From Benincasa hispida (lineage: Eukaryota; Streptophyta; Magnoliopsida; Cucurbitales; Cucurbitaceae): 64,000 nucleotides of DNA. How positions within the stretch are numbered: position 1 is the first letter of the stretch; every line of letters begins with the position of its first letter. The notes below the pieces were generated by a model, which saw nothing but the letters and a program-made list of their open reading frames with translations, was not told where the DNA came from and ran no database searches. The DNA lies in contig NC_052353.1 of assembly GCF_009727055.1 (NCBI RefSeq), positions 40,238,830-40,302,829 on the forward strand, read 5' to 3'. Of this stretch, positions 23,879-34,569 are shown in pieces. A program made the translations under genes and the position numbers.

Positions 23879-26800
23879 ATGGCTTCCAACAACTTAATCT
23901 TCTTCCTATTGCCCTCTCTTGCTCTCCTACAATCCATCTTGGCCGTCGAGTACACCGTCACCAACAACGCCAGTGGCACCCCTGGCGGCACCCGCTTCGA
24001 CAACATAATCGGAGCGAATTACAGCCGGCAGACGCTGGCAGCTGCCACTACTTTAATATGGAACATTTTCAGGCAAAGTACGGCTGCGGATCGGAAGGAT
24101 GTGCAGAAGATCAGCCTGTTTATTGATAAAAACTTCGAAGGAGTGGCGTTCACTACCAACGACGAGATTCATCTCGGCGCAAACTATATCTCAAGCTACA
24201 GTGGGGACTTGAAAAGGGAGATCACAGGTGCTTACTACTATCCCCAAAGCTTCAATTTTATATGATTTTCATATGTTGTGGTTTAAGATGAAATTACCGC
24301 CCCTTTACTAATTATTTCATTTTAGTTTTTAATTAATTAAATCTATAAATACCTTTATCATCTATTGTATTTTGTTGTTTCCCTCATTGATAAGCAAAAA
24401 TAAAAAAACAAGAATAAATCAATATAGAGATGTACAAGGTACACCAACCTTATATTAGTTAAGTGTTGTTTGGGGCACTGAATTGAGATGGGATGTTTGG
24501 AGTTCATATGCTTGTAGGTTCATATATCCGTAAATTATATATATATATTTTGGGTGTAGAATTATTTGGTCTGAGTTCATATATCGTGTTCGGGGTGCAA
24601 ATATGAGTTCATATGTCTAGAACATCTACTGTAGTTTTTTTAACTCTAAATAATTTGCTTTTATGATTACTATTTTTGCTTTAAAACTTTTTTATTCAAT
24701 AATTTTACACATATTTGTTTGAATAAAATATGGATTGTAATTTTTTCTTTAATTTTTAAAGTTTTATTTATTATTTATTTATTTTATTGAACAACAATTA
24801 AGCCACTACAGTTATTGCAGAAATATAATTAAATAAAATGAGAAACCAAAGAGAAATTAAAAATTTTGATTTGAATCTCTCCCATCATCTTAATAACCAA
24901 TCAAATGCCACTATATTTCCTTAACAATTTCACTTTCAATCCGATCCTCAAAGAACAAATCTCTATTTTTCACTAATTCTGGCTAGAAAATGTTCCAAGA
25001 ATAAAATTTCCTGTTATATGTTACATACTTTTCAAGCATATACATACTTGTCCAAATATTCTTAACACTCATTTGATATATGAATTTAATTAAATAAAAA
25101 TATATTTTACAAATTTATGTGTATAAATATTGTACATAATGCAAACAAAATACTATTATTTATATAATCAACATCTCTATTGTTACGTAATCGAAAATTA
25201 AAAAAATACAAAAAACATAAAAGAATCAACACATAGAGATATGTGGTACACTAACAGTGTGTTAGCTGCGTCCATAGGACAAAGGGAAAATGGTATTATT
25301 AGAGAGAAAATTTTCTAAATATACAAACGGTGCCTCTAGGGTTAGATAGTTTATATAGCGCACTACTCTAAGCCCTACTTGGTTGTTCGAAGTGCCAACA
25401 AACAAATTCAAAGCATTCCAACACCTATAATATACTTTAACAGTCATATAGTCTTATATAATCGGAAGTGGTTGTCGAAGTTGATTATCGAAGATGATTT
25501 TTGCTAGAGTTTGTAGTCGAAGATGGTTGTTGGAGCCCAAAGTTGGTCGCATGAAGGTGGTATTGGAGTTGGTTGCCAGAGTTTGTCGTCGAAAGTGGTT
25601 TACAAAGTCCGAAGTTGGTTGTGTGAAGGTGGCCGTCAAAGTTGATCATCAAAGATGATTTTCATTAGAGTTTGTAGTCGGAGGTGATTGCTAGAGCCCG
25701 AAGTTGGTTACATAAAGGTGGTATTGGAGTTGGTTGTTTTTAGTTTTTCGTTGGAGGTGGTTGCTGAAGTGTGGAGGTCGTGATCGGAGTTGCTCACTCG
25801 AAGGTGGTCATCGAAAGTTGATCATCAAGTGATTTTCATCGGAGTTTGTAGATGGAGCCTGAAATTGGTCATTGGATGGTATCACCAGAGTTATCATCGG
25901 AGGTGGTTGTCGGAGCACGGAATTAATCATCGAAGTTGGTTTTCAGAATTGATAGTTAAAGTTGTCATCGGATGTGGTTATTGGAGCCCGAATTTGGTTC
26001 GCAGAATGTGATAGCGATAGTCGCCGATAATGGCCAATGGGTGAAGCCATTGAAAATATTGGAAGAATGAAGAGTTAGGGTGAGTTGGTATTACCAACTC
26101 GACTCCATCAATATTTAAAGTCGATGGCCAAAATATTGAATTGATATATTATACTAAATCAACTCATGTTGGTGAGACAAATACCCTTTTAGTTATGTTT
26201 AGGAGTATAAGGAAAGAGCAATTTATTGTTAAAAAGAAATATATGATAATATTGTAAAGGTGCATAGAGTTAGAGCGTTAGATGATATATAATTAAATCT
26301 ACCTTCACTTATTAGTTTATGTTTTTCAGTAAATTAGTGGTTTATACATGTCACTCCTCAAAACTCTAGGACCAAAAACGTAAATAATACGTAAAGGAAT
26401 ATAAATAATGCCATACCTACACTTGGTCATTTATAGCACCAAGGACTGATTGCCTTCCAAAAAAATCAAATTGCCAGAGTCTTAAATTTTATCAAATTTT
26501 AATAACGAATGATATAATCTATTTCTAATCTTTTATTCATATTCATAATTGCAGGAGTGTTGTACCATGAAATGACCAATATCTGGCAGTGGAGCGGAAA
26601 CTTGGAGGCGCCGAGCGGGTTGATCGAAGGGATCGCCGATTACATACGACTGAAATCGGGATACATTCCGGGGCAGTGGGTGGAGCCGGGTGGCGGGAAC
26701 AGGTGGGACGAAGGCTACGACGTGACGGCGAGATTTTTGGATTATTTAGAGGGGGTGAGAAGTGGTCTAGTGGCGGACCTGAACCGGAGGCTGAGAAATG

Positions 26801-26946
26801 GCTACTCCGCCGATTACTTCCGGCAGTTGTTGGGGAAGCCGGTGGATGAGCTGTGGGCTCAGTATAAGACTAAGGCCAAGTATGGGAAGCTTAATAACAA
26901 GTGCAATACTTTTGAAATTGAAGTCAATGGAGTTTTTGCCCTATAG
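23879..26946 (+). CDS. Basic secretory protein (BSP/PR-17-like), gene copy 2; exons 23879-24227 and 26555-26946
   Basis: Predicted 246-residue secreted BSP, the close paralogue of gene copy 1. The signal peptide is residues 1-22 (hydrophobic, ending ILA before VEYTV). Exon 1 ends ATCACAG before GTGCTT; exon 2 starts after ATTGCAG; both splice sites are canonical and the junction codon is Gly117. The intron is 2327 bases. The fold landmarks are intact (NYSRQTL, HEMTNIWQWSGN, LIEGIADYIRLK, RWDEGYDVTARFLDY, DLNRRLRNGYSADYF, VDELWAQYKTKAKYG), with no stop or frameshift. As in copy 1 the zinc motif reads HEMTN (H121, E122, N125 at 26578-26580); the third-ligand Glu is E141. It is the most intact gene of the window, with the least disturbed intron. 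By family it would act in the apoplast in defence; peptidase activity is doubtful. Confidence 0.88.
25440..26030 (+). repeat. Long degenerate GGAGGTGGTTG/GAAGTTGG repeat tract in the BSP2 intron
   Basis: Imperfect words such as GTCGGAGGTGGTTG, GAGCCCGAAGTTGG and GATCATCGAAG recur across about 590 bases. It is followed by a 9-base-arm palindrome GAGTTGGTA-T-TACCAACTC at 26082-26100. The copy 1 intron keeps only the first third. Confidence 0.55.
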
Positions 26947-28480
26947 CTATAAAGAATTAAAGTGTTTGGGATTCAAAAGTCTAACTTGCGTGTGTAATTT
27001 TTTGTTTCAATTTGAAAATTTTTCTAATGGATACTTATTCACATTATAAATTTACCTTTATAAATATTTTTAGATTTTTCATTAGTTTTAATAGGTCCAT
27101 TCTTTTTTCAAAGTACGTTTAAGAGAAATACATTATGTAAAGATAATATAGAAATTTGTCCATACTATCATAGTATAAATTTTTATTTCCTAAATAATTC
27201 AGTTATTGAATTATTGCATGGAAGATCAAAATATTTTATTATAACTACCTTTTGAATTGGCTTTTTTTCTTATACTTGTTTGTTCATGTTTTACTTTGAC
27301 CTTGAGTTACTAACAATACATTGATGTTTAAGTACATGATTGAGAGGGAATATGAAGTGATTAAAATCTCTTTTGTCATATTTAAAATCTCGGATTGGTG
27401 AAATCCTAAAAATTTGTGGATTGAGAGGGAATATGAAGGATAAGTCATGGTCTAAATCTCGGATTGGTGAAATCCTAAAAATTTGTGGACAAAAATTAGT
27501 AACTATGTTAATGGAATTCCTAGACCAAACAAGATGTACTTGAAGATGTGACAAGCAATTAGGTTAAGTAGACTGATTGGAAGGAGTATATCTTTGTTCA
27601 AGAAAAGGAGATTAAACGTGCGATAGTGGTCCATACAAAGCATATTCTGCTTTGATAAGAGTCAACTCTCATGTATAGTCATGATTCGATTGACAAGGAA
27701 AGATGAAGATGATACTTTGTTCGAGGCCAAGATCATGATATAAAATTGATCAAGACAATTTTCTCAATTCGTAATAAGAGACTTTTTGAAACAATCAGGG
27801 ATTATGCCCAAAACAGATGACAAGCTGAATCTGATCGAAATCAATCTAATTGGAAGATCTTAGATTGGTTTCACAACATATTTGATCATCCAAAACCAGA
27901 ACTAAAATATAACCATTTTTTAAGATAAAATCATTGAAAAGTATTGGAATTAAAACCTAGCTTAGAAATTAAATTGTAAAACGTAAAGATTTCTAAAACT
28001 ATATATAGTTGGTACTAAAATATCATATATTATTGTCAATCCTTATGAAAACTTGGGGGAAACTATATTTTAGTTTTTTTTCTTGTGTGAGTTAGAAACA
28101 CGTGTTAATTTTAGGAATAAAAAATTGGTATTTTATATATCATCCAACTATATGCTAAGATGAGAAAATCTCCAATCCCTAAAGTTATATGGTATTATGT
28201 ACTCCTATGGATTGTCCATGATATAACACCCTATCTAGTTCTACTTAATCCGGGATTGTTCTAGGATGTTATGGATTATTATGTTATTTTGTAGGTTTCG
28301 AGCACTCAAGAGGTAGAATCGAGCATTTTGAATCATTCAAGATTAATTTGAAGTAATTTGGAATTAATTTGAGCATATGTGCTTCAAATGAGAAAAATTA
28401 CCAAAAATGCCCTTGAACCAAGCATAACAACCTTCCATACAGTGTAGAGCTACGCTTGAAGATAGAATGTTGATAACCAC
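26947..28480. other. 3' flank of BSP gene 2, no gene supported
   Basis: Collinear with the 3' flank of gene copy 1 but lacking about 580 bases (the MITE and the 175-bp tandem). A stretch starting ATTGAGAGGGAATATGAAG is duplicated at about 27340 and 27419. Confidence 0.6.
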
Positions 28481-28490
28481 CACAGGGTAA

Positions 28491-28710
28491 TTACGCTAGC
28501 ATTACGCTCTAACCTTACGCTACGAGATAATAGTCTCACATTTAATGCAGTGTAATTATGCTACCCACAGTGTAGCTACACTACGTAAATTGATGGAAAA
28601 CACGTAGAAATGCACGCGCTTACCCAAATCGACTAAGAGTAACAAAACTCTCTTACGCTTCAGACTTACCTTATGCTCGAGACTTACGCTCATATCAGCG
28701 TCATTACGCT
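28491..28710. repeat. Cluster of TTACGCT heptamers
   Basis: TTACGCT occurs at 28491, 28502, 28515, 28653, 28684 and 28704, with TTATGCT variants near 28555 and at 28671, all on the plus strand. Only the first part is present at the end of copy 1 (about 17172 and 17184). Confidence 0.6.
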
Positions 28711-28929
28711 GTGATCTTAATATAAATTGAATTCTTTCCGAATTAAGTCATTATTCTTCCAATCAACCGACTTCCACGTGATTTCTATTCTCTTTTCTTC
28801 TCTTTTTGGTGAGCATGATGGATCAAAATGATTCCTTGGCGATTAATATGAATATATGGGCTAATGTAATCATTTCTAGCTTAGGTTTTAGGAATTTTCT
28901 ACCTATTTGATGTATTTATGAGCTTTCGA

Positions 28930-29330
28930 ACTAGTTATTTGTAATTGTTGGATTGAGTTTGAGTGAGAGTATAAGCAAGATCAAATTTAAGCGAGAGAGG
29001 ATGGAGAATGAAAGAGAAACTGATTGATGAAATTATGGATCAAATGAAATTTTGAGAAGGTTTGGTGATGGTGTTTAGAAGAAGTAGAAGAATGAAGAGT
29101 TTAATATAGGAATCAAAAATAAAGAAAGTGATGAATACTTGGAAAGTGCTAGGATGAAAAGAAAATAATTGTAGATGAGAGAGTAATATGTTGTTGGTTT
29201 TTTCATGAGAGGGAAAGTGAGAGAGTGGGAGGGAGAAATGAGAAAGAGAGTTAAAAACAATGATAAGTAATAAAATATCAAGGGAGAGAAAAAGGAGGGT
29301 GGTGTAGAGTGAAAAAAAAAATATATGGTG
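28930..29330. other. Strongly purine-rich (plus strand) tract
   Basis: The plus strand is dominated by GAGAG, GAAAG and GATGAAAAG words, with few pyrimidine runs. The Phe/Ser/Leu-rich minus-strand reading frames here follow from that composition. No gene is supported. Confidence 0.5.
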
Positions 29331-30066
29331 CAAATCACATGTAATCTGTAATAGCAATAAGAATACCATCTATGATGAGCTCAATGCAATTACATGAAGT
29401 TATATAATAAAAAATAGTGGACCCACAACCAATTTTCATTGTAGATTTAAAGTATGTTTGGAATATATTTTTAAATGTTTAATTAAAAAAATAAGTCATT
29501 TTATAAGAAATTGAAGTATTTAACAACCACTCAAAATAGTTTTTCAAGTATATTTTAATAAGTTTTTATCAAAAGTGTTTAAATAAAAATGAAATTTTTG
29601 AAAAAATATTTTTTTTCTTAAATTAATTCGGATAGACTCTTACGTAAACAACCTCCAAAGTAATCTAGTGGTTCCAACTTCTTAAATTGTGTTATATTGA
29701 ATATGTGAACCTATCCATGGGGCCTAAAAGAATTGATGGATAAAAAAAGTTTATAGTATGAATATATCCTTAGGTAGAGTGCAAACAAAATTATTTTTAT
29801 TTTTATATTGGTTACTTTAGCATATTAAATGAGACAAGACTTTTCAAGCCACACGTCTTCCTATTAAATTTAATTAAATTAGGAAAAAAAAAAAAAGAGT
29901 TTTCAAACTGCCAATATTGACCCGGATTGACGTTTGACTTACAGTCAACTATAAACGCAAGTCTCTCAAAGTTATTAGAATTAAATCATTAAAAGTATGT
30001 TTGTGGAGTTGAATTGGTTATTATAATTAGTTGTTACTATAATTTATGGGTTATAATAGTTGTAGA
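29331..30066. other. AT-rich interval without a gene
   Basis: No coding pattern is seen. Near 30000-30066 there is a fragment of the GTTTG...GGTTATTATAAT MITE type also seen at 55838-56182. Confidence 0.4.
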
Positions 30067-30333
30067 TTAACAGAATTATTATGTGTTAGTAAGTTATCGA
30101 TCGAAAACGGTAATTAAATGACTATCAAAATATGAGTTATTTTTCACATAATATTTAGTCAAGAATGTCTTGCTAAAAAGGAGTATTTGATTGCCCCTCG
30201 ATAGTATTTATTCTGACTCACTATAGTATGGTTGCAAAAAATAATAAAATTTGGGTACATTATTAATTTGCTAAAATTTGATTGGATTTAAAAGCAATTC
30301 ACTAATAGAATTTGTTTATATTTTTTAGAATGA

Positions 30334-30786
30334 CTAGCTCATTAATTCAGTTATTGGCTTCTAATAAACTTATTGAAGTAATTATGCTACATGAAAATCA
30401 AATCTAAATACGATGCTGGTGATAGATGATCTGGGGTTCGTTTTAACTAAGGAATGTCCTCTAAACCCTAGCTTAAACGCAAATCGAACTGTTCGAGAAA
30501 CATATGACAAGTGGATAAAGGAAAATGAAAAAGCATGAGCCTATATTCTTGTCAGCATATATGATGTCTTGGCTAAAAAACACGATCGCATGCATACCGC
30601 TAAAGAGATTATCAAATCTCTACGGGAGATATTTGGACAGTTGTCCTTCTCCTTTAGACATGATGCCATCAAATACGTTTACAACTGCCGTATGAAAGAA
30701 ATGGCATCTGTTAGAGAACATGTCTTGGACATGATGGTCCATTTCAATGTGGCAGAAGTAAATGGAGCTGTCATAGACGAGAAAAG
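30334..30786 (+). pseudogene. copia gag, N-terminal part (host element)
   Basis: The gag start MTSSLIQLLASNKLI lies at 30334, in the same place as MSNSSRILTSKLV at 33281 of the nested element. An in-frame stop follows at about 30406. The UBN2-type capsid region then reads through to FSFRHDAIKYVYNCRM, VREHVLDMMVHFNVAEVNG and DEKS, where the nested element begins. Confidence 0.8.
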
Positions 30787-30906
30787 TGTTGAACCTGAAA
30801 CCCACTTGTGATTTTCTGCAAAAGCATATTTTAAAACTAAAATTAAATGTAATTAGAGTGCTTATTGATTCTATTTGCTTCCGTTGCATGCTTGTATATC
30901 TTATCA
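30787..30906 (+). repeat. Truncated 120-bp left LTR of the nested copia
   Basis: It starts TGTTGAACCTG and ends CTTATCA. It aligns base for base in length with 38545-38664 (TGTTCAACCTG...CCTATCA). About 1.85 kb of LTR upstream of this block is missing, yet the target duplication directly abuts it. Confidence 0.88.
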
Positions 30907-33280
30907 ATTGATATCTGTGATTTAAGCACTCAATTAGTGTTAATTTGAGTTTTGCTGGGTGAATTTATAATATTACATGTTTTGGACTGATATGGATGAC
31001 TTTCTAGCTTTGACATTAGATTTCTCTTTGATTTCCAAGTTAAATTTGTAATTGGATCTTGATTCATGAGCTTATATGTGTACTCTAGAGTCTGTAATTT
31101 ATTTGGAATCATTAGAATTAGGTTGTAATTTGGTGTTTGAAGCAAGCGAGGTCATGGAGCAACTTTTGGAGAATAGCCTACTGCCCAGGCAGCGTTGCAA
31201 TGTTACCCTTGGGCGTTGCAGTGTTGTGCTTGACACAATCTGCAGCGTTACAACGCTGGGATGAGTGTTGCAATGCTTCTCATATTGCTGAGTGAGAGCG
31301 ACACCAAAATCAATGAGTTTTCTATCGAGGAGCGAGTTTCAACCGATCGAGCATCGAGAAATGAGTTTGAACCAACTGAGCAGCAAGCATCGAGTTCTAA
31401 ACCGGTTTGACCAAGTGAGGACGAGCAAGTTTGGCCGGTTGGACCGATTTTCTTCAGGTCCTGTTCGGTTTGGCCTTAAGTGGTTTTTGGCTAGTTCGGA
31501 TCAGGCTCTTCTGGTCTGGTTCACCTTCATTCCAGTCTGGTTTAACATTTCTTAGACTGATTCAACATTTTTAGAAGTTTTGGAGGTCCGATTCAAGCAG
31601 TTCGGGTCTGAATTGAGTCGGTTCGAGCGGTTCTACACCAATTTGAAGTTGTTGTTGGACTTGTTTTGTATAAGTAAGTTATTTCTACTTGCTTAGGATG
31701 ATAAAGTTGAATCATATCAGTATTATTTAAATAATTATGCATGTGATGTACGTTGTATTTAAATTTAAACATGTTTGTGCATATAATATGCCATTAATCC
31801 CACCATAAGAAGCATGTTACATGCATTATATATATGTTATAAATTGTTATTATGTATAGAATGCATGTTTAGGGTTTCAGTTATTTAATATAACTGTTAT
31901 ATTAAATTGGAATGCCTTTGATGTACATTGTAGATATAATAGCATGTCTAATTTTTATAAGTTATTATGAAATTGAATTAGACATTAAAATCTATAACAA
32001 AGATAAGCTGCATGCTCAGGTTAATCACATGTTTTAATAAGTTAAAATAGGTCGACATCTTGTAAAATATGGTTACAAACTCAATCGATATATAATCCGG
32101 TCTAAGGCTGGAGGTATTTAAGTTGACGGTCTACGAAACATCTCCTACCTGGGGATTATGGTCGAATAATTGAGCATTGTTATCCAACTTTAAAATCACA
32201 TGAGCGGTTTGAGGTAATAAAACGGTTTATCACCTAGACATTGTAAGTTTAAATTCATTTATAAGTGTTATATTTGGATAAACCACATAGACTTAGGGTT
32301 TTTTTATTAGCCGAAATGAACCAAAGTATAAATATACCCAAATTAATAGTAGAACACTTAAGTGGGAGTTTAATAACTTATATGATAAAGTTATTAGACC
32401 ACTTCAATGGGAGGTTAATAACATATACGATATGTTATTTTTAGTTGTTGCGTCCCTAAGAGTTCACAATCGAGGTTCATGTGATACTTCGTATCGATTA
32501 TACCTCGACTGCTCCATTCGGAAAGTATTTGCATAAATCAAGATTTGGGTGAATAAGGGGAAGTTGTTCAAATATAAAATCAAATATAAGATATATTGAT
32601 TTCAACTTTCATGTCCCTACAAAATTCCACTGTGAGATCCATACAACTCTTTGTGTCGATTATACCTCGACTAGTCCATTCTAAAAGTGTTTGTATGGTT
32701 CAAGAGCAAGGTGAATGAGGGAAGTATTTCATAGTAAGTGGGTGAAGGATATATATCAATGTGTCCTGCAGTCTTTTCTATTAGTTTAGACCGTGAGATT
32801 CCTATGTTGCGCTTGTTGGTTTACTTTAGGTGGCCCTTGCTAGTCGTTTAACAACGGCTATTCCCTTAAAGGGTTGTAACGAAGGATTTGGAACAAATGA
32901 AACTCTAGAAATGGATAGGATTTCTTAGTTTCATTCCCAACCTTGACTATCCATTTCGGTAGCATCGTTGGGGCCGATCTCTGAGGTCTGAAAGCAGAGG
33001 GTTACACTTACAGAATTACTAAAGAGTTAGTAATTTCTAACCGAAAACGGTAACTAAACAACATAGGAATAAGAGTTATTCTGGAGATAGTGTTTGGTCA
33101 AAATTGTTTTGCTTTAGTGAAAGAGTATTTGACTGCCCCTCAGTAGCACTTATTCTGACTCACTATAGTATCGTTGTAAATAAATAATGATTATGGGTAC
33201 ATTATTACTTGTTTTGCTAAAACTTGATTTTGGATTTAGATGTAATTTTTCTAAATTAGAATTTGTTTAAATTTTTCAGC
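30907..33280 (+). other. Non-coding 5' leader of the nested copia
   Basis: The region has no long frame. It includes a GC-richer block at about 31140-31640 with recurring GGTTTGG/CGGTT words. It also contains two copies of a roughly 100-base unit containing TCGATTATACCTCGACT (about 32459-32560 and 32630-32727). Its last 290 bases are homologous to the host leader at 30067-30334. Confidence 0.6.
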
Positions 33281-33640
33281 ATGTCAAATTCTTCTAGAAT
33301 ACTCACTTCCAAATTAGTTAACGATAAAATCAAATCAACGTACAAATTACTAGAAGTTGATGATGCTAAAAGAGTTTTAATAGAGGATTGTCTCCTATCT
33401 CCCAATTCATCTAAAGTTTTAAACGATATAGATTAGAATGCAAAATATGAACAACAAGATAAATATGATTTACTTGTTATCGAAACATATTTAGTGAAAA
33501 ACGATAAAACCTGGATAATAGATTCAAGTGTCGTTAATCATATTTATACTCTCTCACAGGAAACAAGTTCCTGGAGATAATTGACAGAAGGCGAAACAAC
33601 CTTTAAGGTAGGGATTAGGGAGGTTATTTCAGTTAAAGCA
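33281..33640 (+). pseudogene. gag/protease remnant with deleted capsid (nested copia)
   Basis: The frame starts MSNSSRILTSKLV, but after about 50 residues it jumps to YDLLVIETYLVKNDKTWI. The capsid and zinc knuckle are therefore missing. The aspartic protease active site expected as DSGA reads DSSVVNH, so it is inactivated. Stops follow at about 33434 and 33580. Confidence 0.7.
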
Positions 33641-33648
33641 GTGGGAGA

Positions 33649-34560
33649 TTGAAGTTATTTATAGGAGATAAATACATTTTACTTAAAAATGTTTATTACA
33701 TTCCTTCTATGAAAAGAAATTTAATATCTATCTCTTGTTTGCTGGAACAAAACTATAAAGTTTCTTTAAAAAATGATCAAGTGTTTATTACTTCAAAGAA
33801 TATCAAATTTTGTTTTGCAAAAATAGAAAATAACTTGTATTTGTTAAAACCGACTGAGATAAAGGTCGTTTTGAACATAGAGATGTTTAAAACATTTGAA
33901 ACTTATAATAAGAAAAGGAAAGTCTCTCCAAATGCCTATCTTTGGCACTAAAGACTGGGTCACATAAATCTCAACAGGATTGAGAGATTGATTAAGAACG
34001 GTCATCTAAATAAATTAGAAGACAGTTCATCATCGCCATGTGAATCCTGTCTTGAGGGTAAAATGACTAAAAGATCTTTTTCTTGAAAATTTCTTAAAGC
34101 TAAAGAACCCTTAGAAATTGTACATTTAGATCTTTGTCGTCCTATGAATGTTAGAGCTAGAGGAAGGTATGAATATCTCATCAGTTTCGTTGATGACTAT
34201 TCAAGGTATGGGCATATTTACCTAATACATCAAAAGTTCGAAGAGTATAAGGCTGAGGTTGAGAACCAATTAGGTAAAAAGCTTAAAGCACTTCGATCAG
34301 ATCGAAGTGGTGAATATGTGAACTTGGAATTCCAAAACTATTTGATGGAACAGGAATCTAGTCTCAACTCACAGTCCCTGGCACACCTCAGCAAAACGGT
34401 GTGGCAGAAAGGAGAAACAGAACCTTGTTGGACATGGTTCGTTCCATGATGAGTTATGCCCAGTTATTAAGTTCTTTTTGGGGTTATGCAGTTCAGATTG
34501 CAGTGTATATTTTGAACATGGTACCTTCAAAAAGTGTTTCTGAAACACCTTACGAGCTTT
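33649..34560 (+). pseudogene. Pre-integrase and integrase remnant (nested copia)
   Basis: Pre-integrase residues LKNVYYIPSMKRNLISIS lead to YLWH, a stop, then RLGHINLNRIERL and CESCLEGKMTKR. The integrase core has VHLDLC (first Asp), FVDDYSRYGHIY and LRSDRSGEY (second Asp). The third catalytic stretch QQNGVAERRNR lies in another frame at about 34390, after a frameshift. DMVRSMMSYAQLL and FWGYAVQ follow. Confidence 0.8.
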
Positions 34561-34569
34561 GAAGAGGAC

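Noticed and set aside
26589..26849. Alternative frame within BSP2 exon 2
   Set aside because: Shadow of the conserved exon; the true frame carries all family motifs.
29040..29369. Minus-strand frames rich in Phe, Leu and Ser
   Set aside because: They follow from the purine-rich composition; no domain or start context.
31076..31555. Plus-strand frames in the GC-richer leader block
   Set aside because: They have no recognisable domain and lie in the non-coding leader of a copia element.
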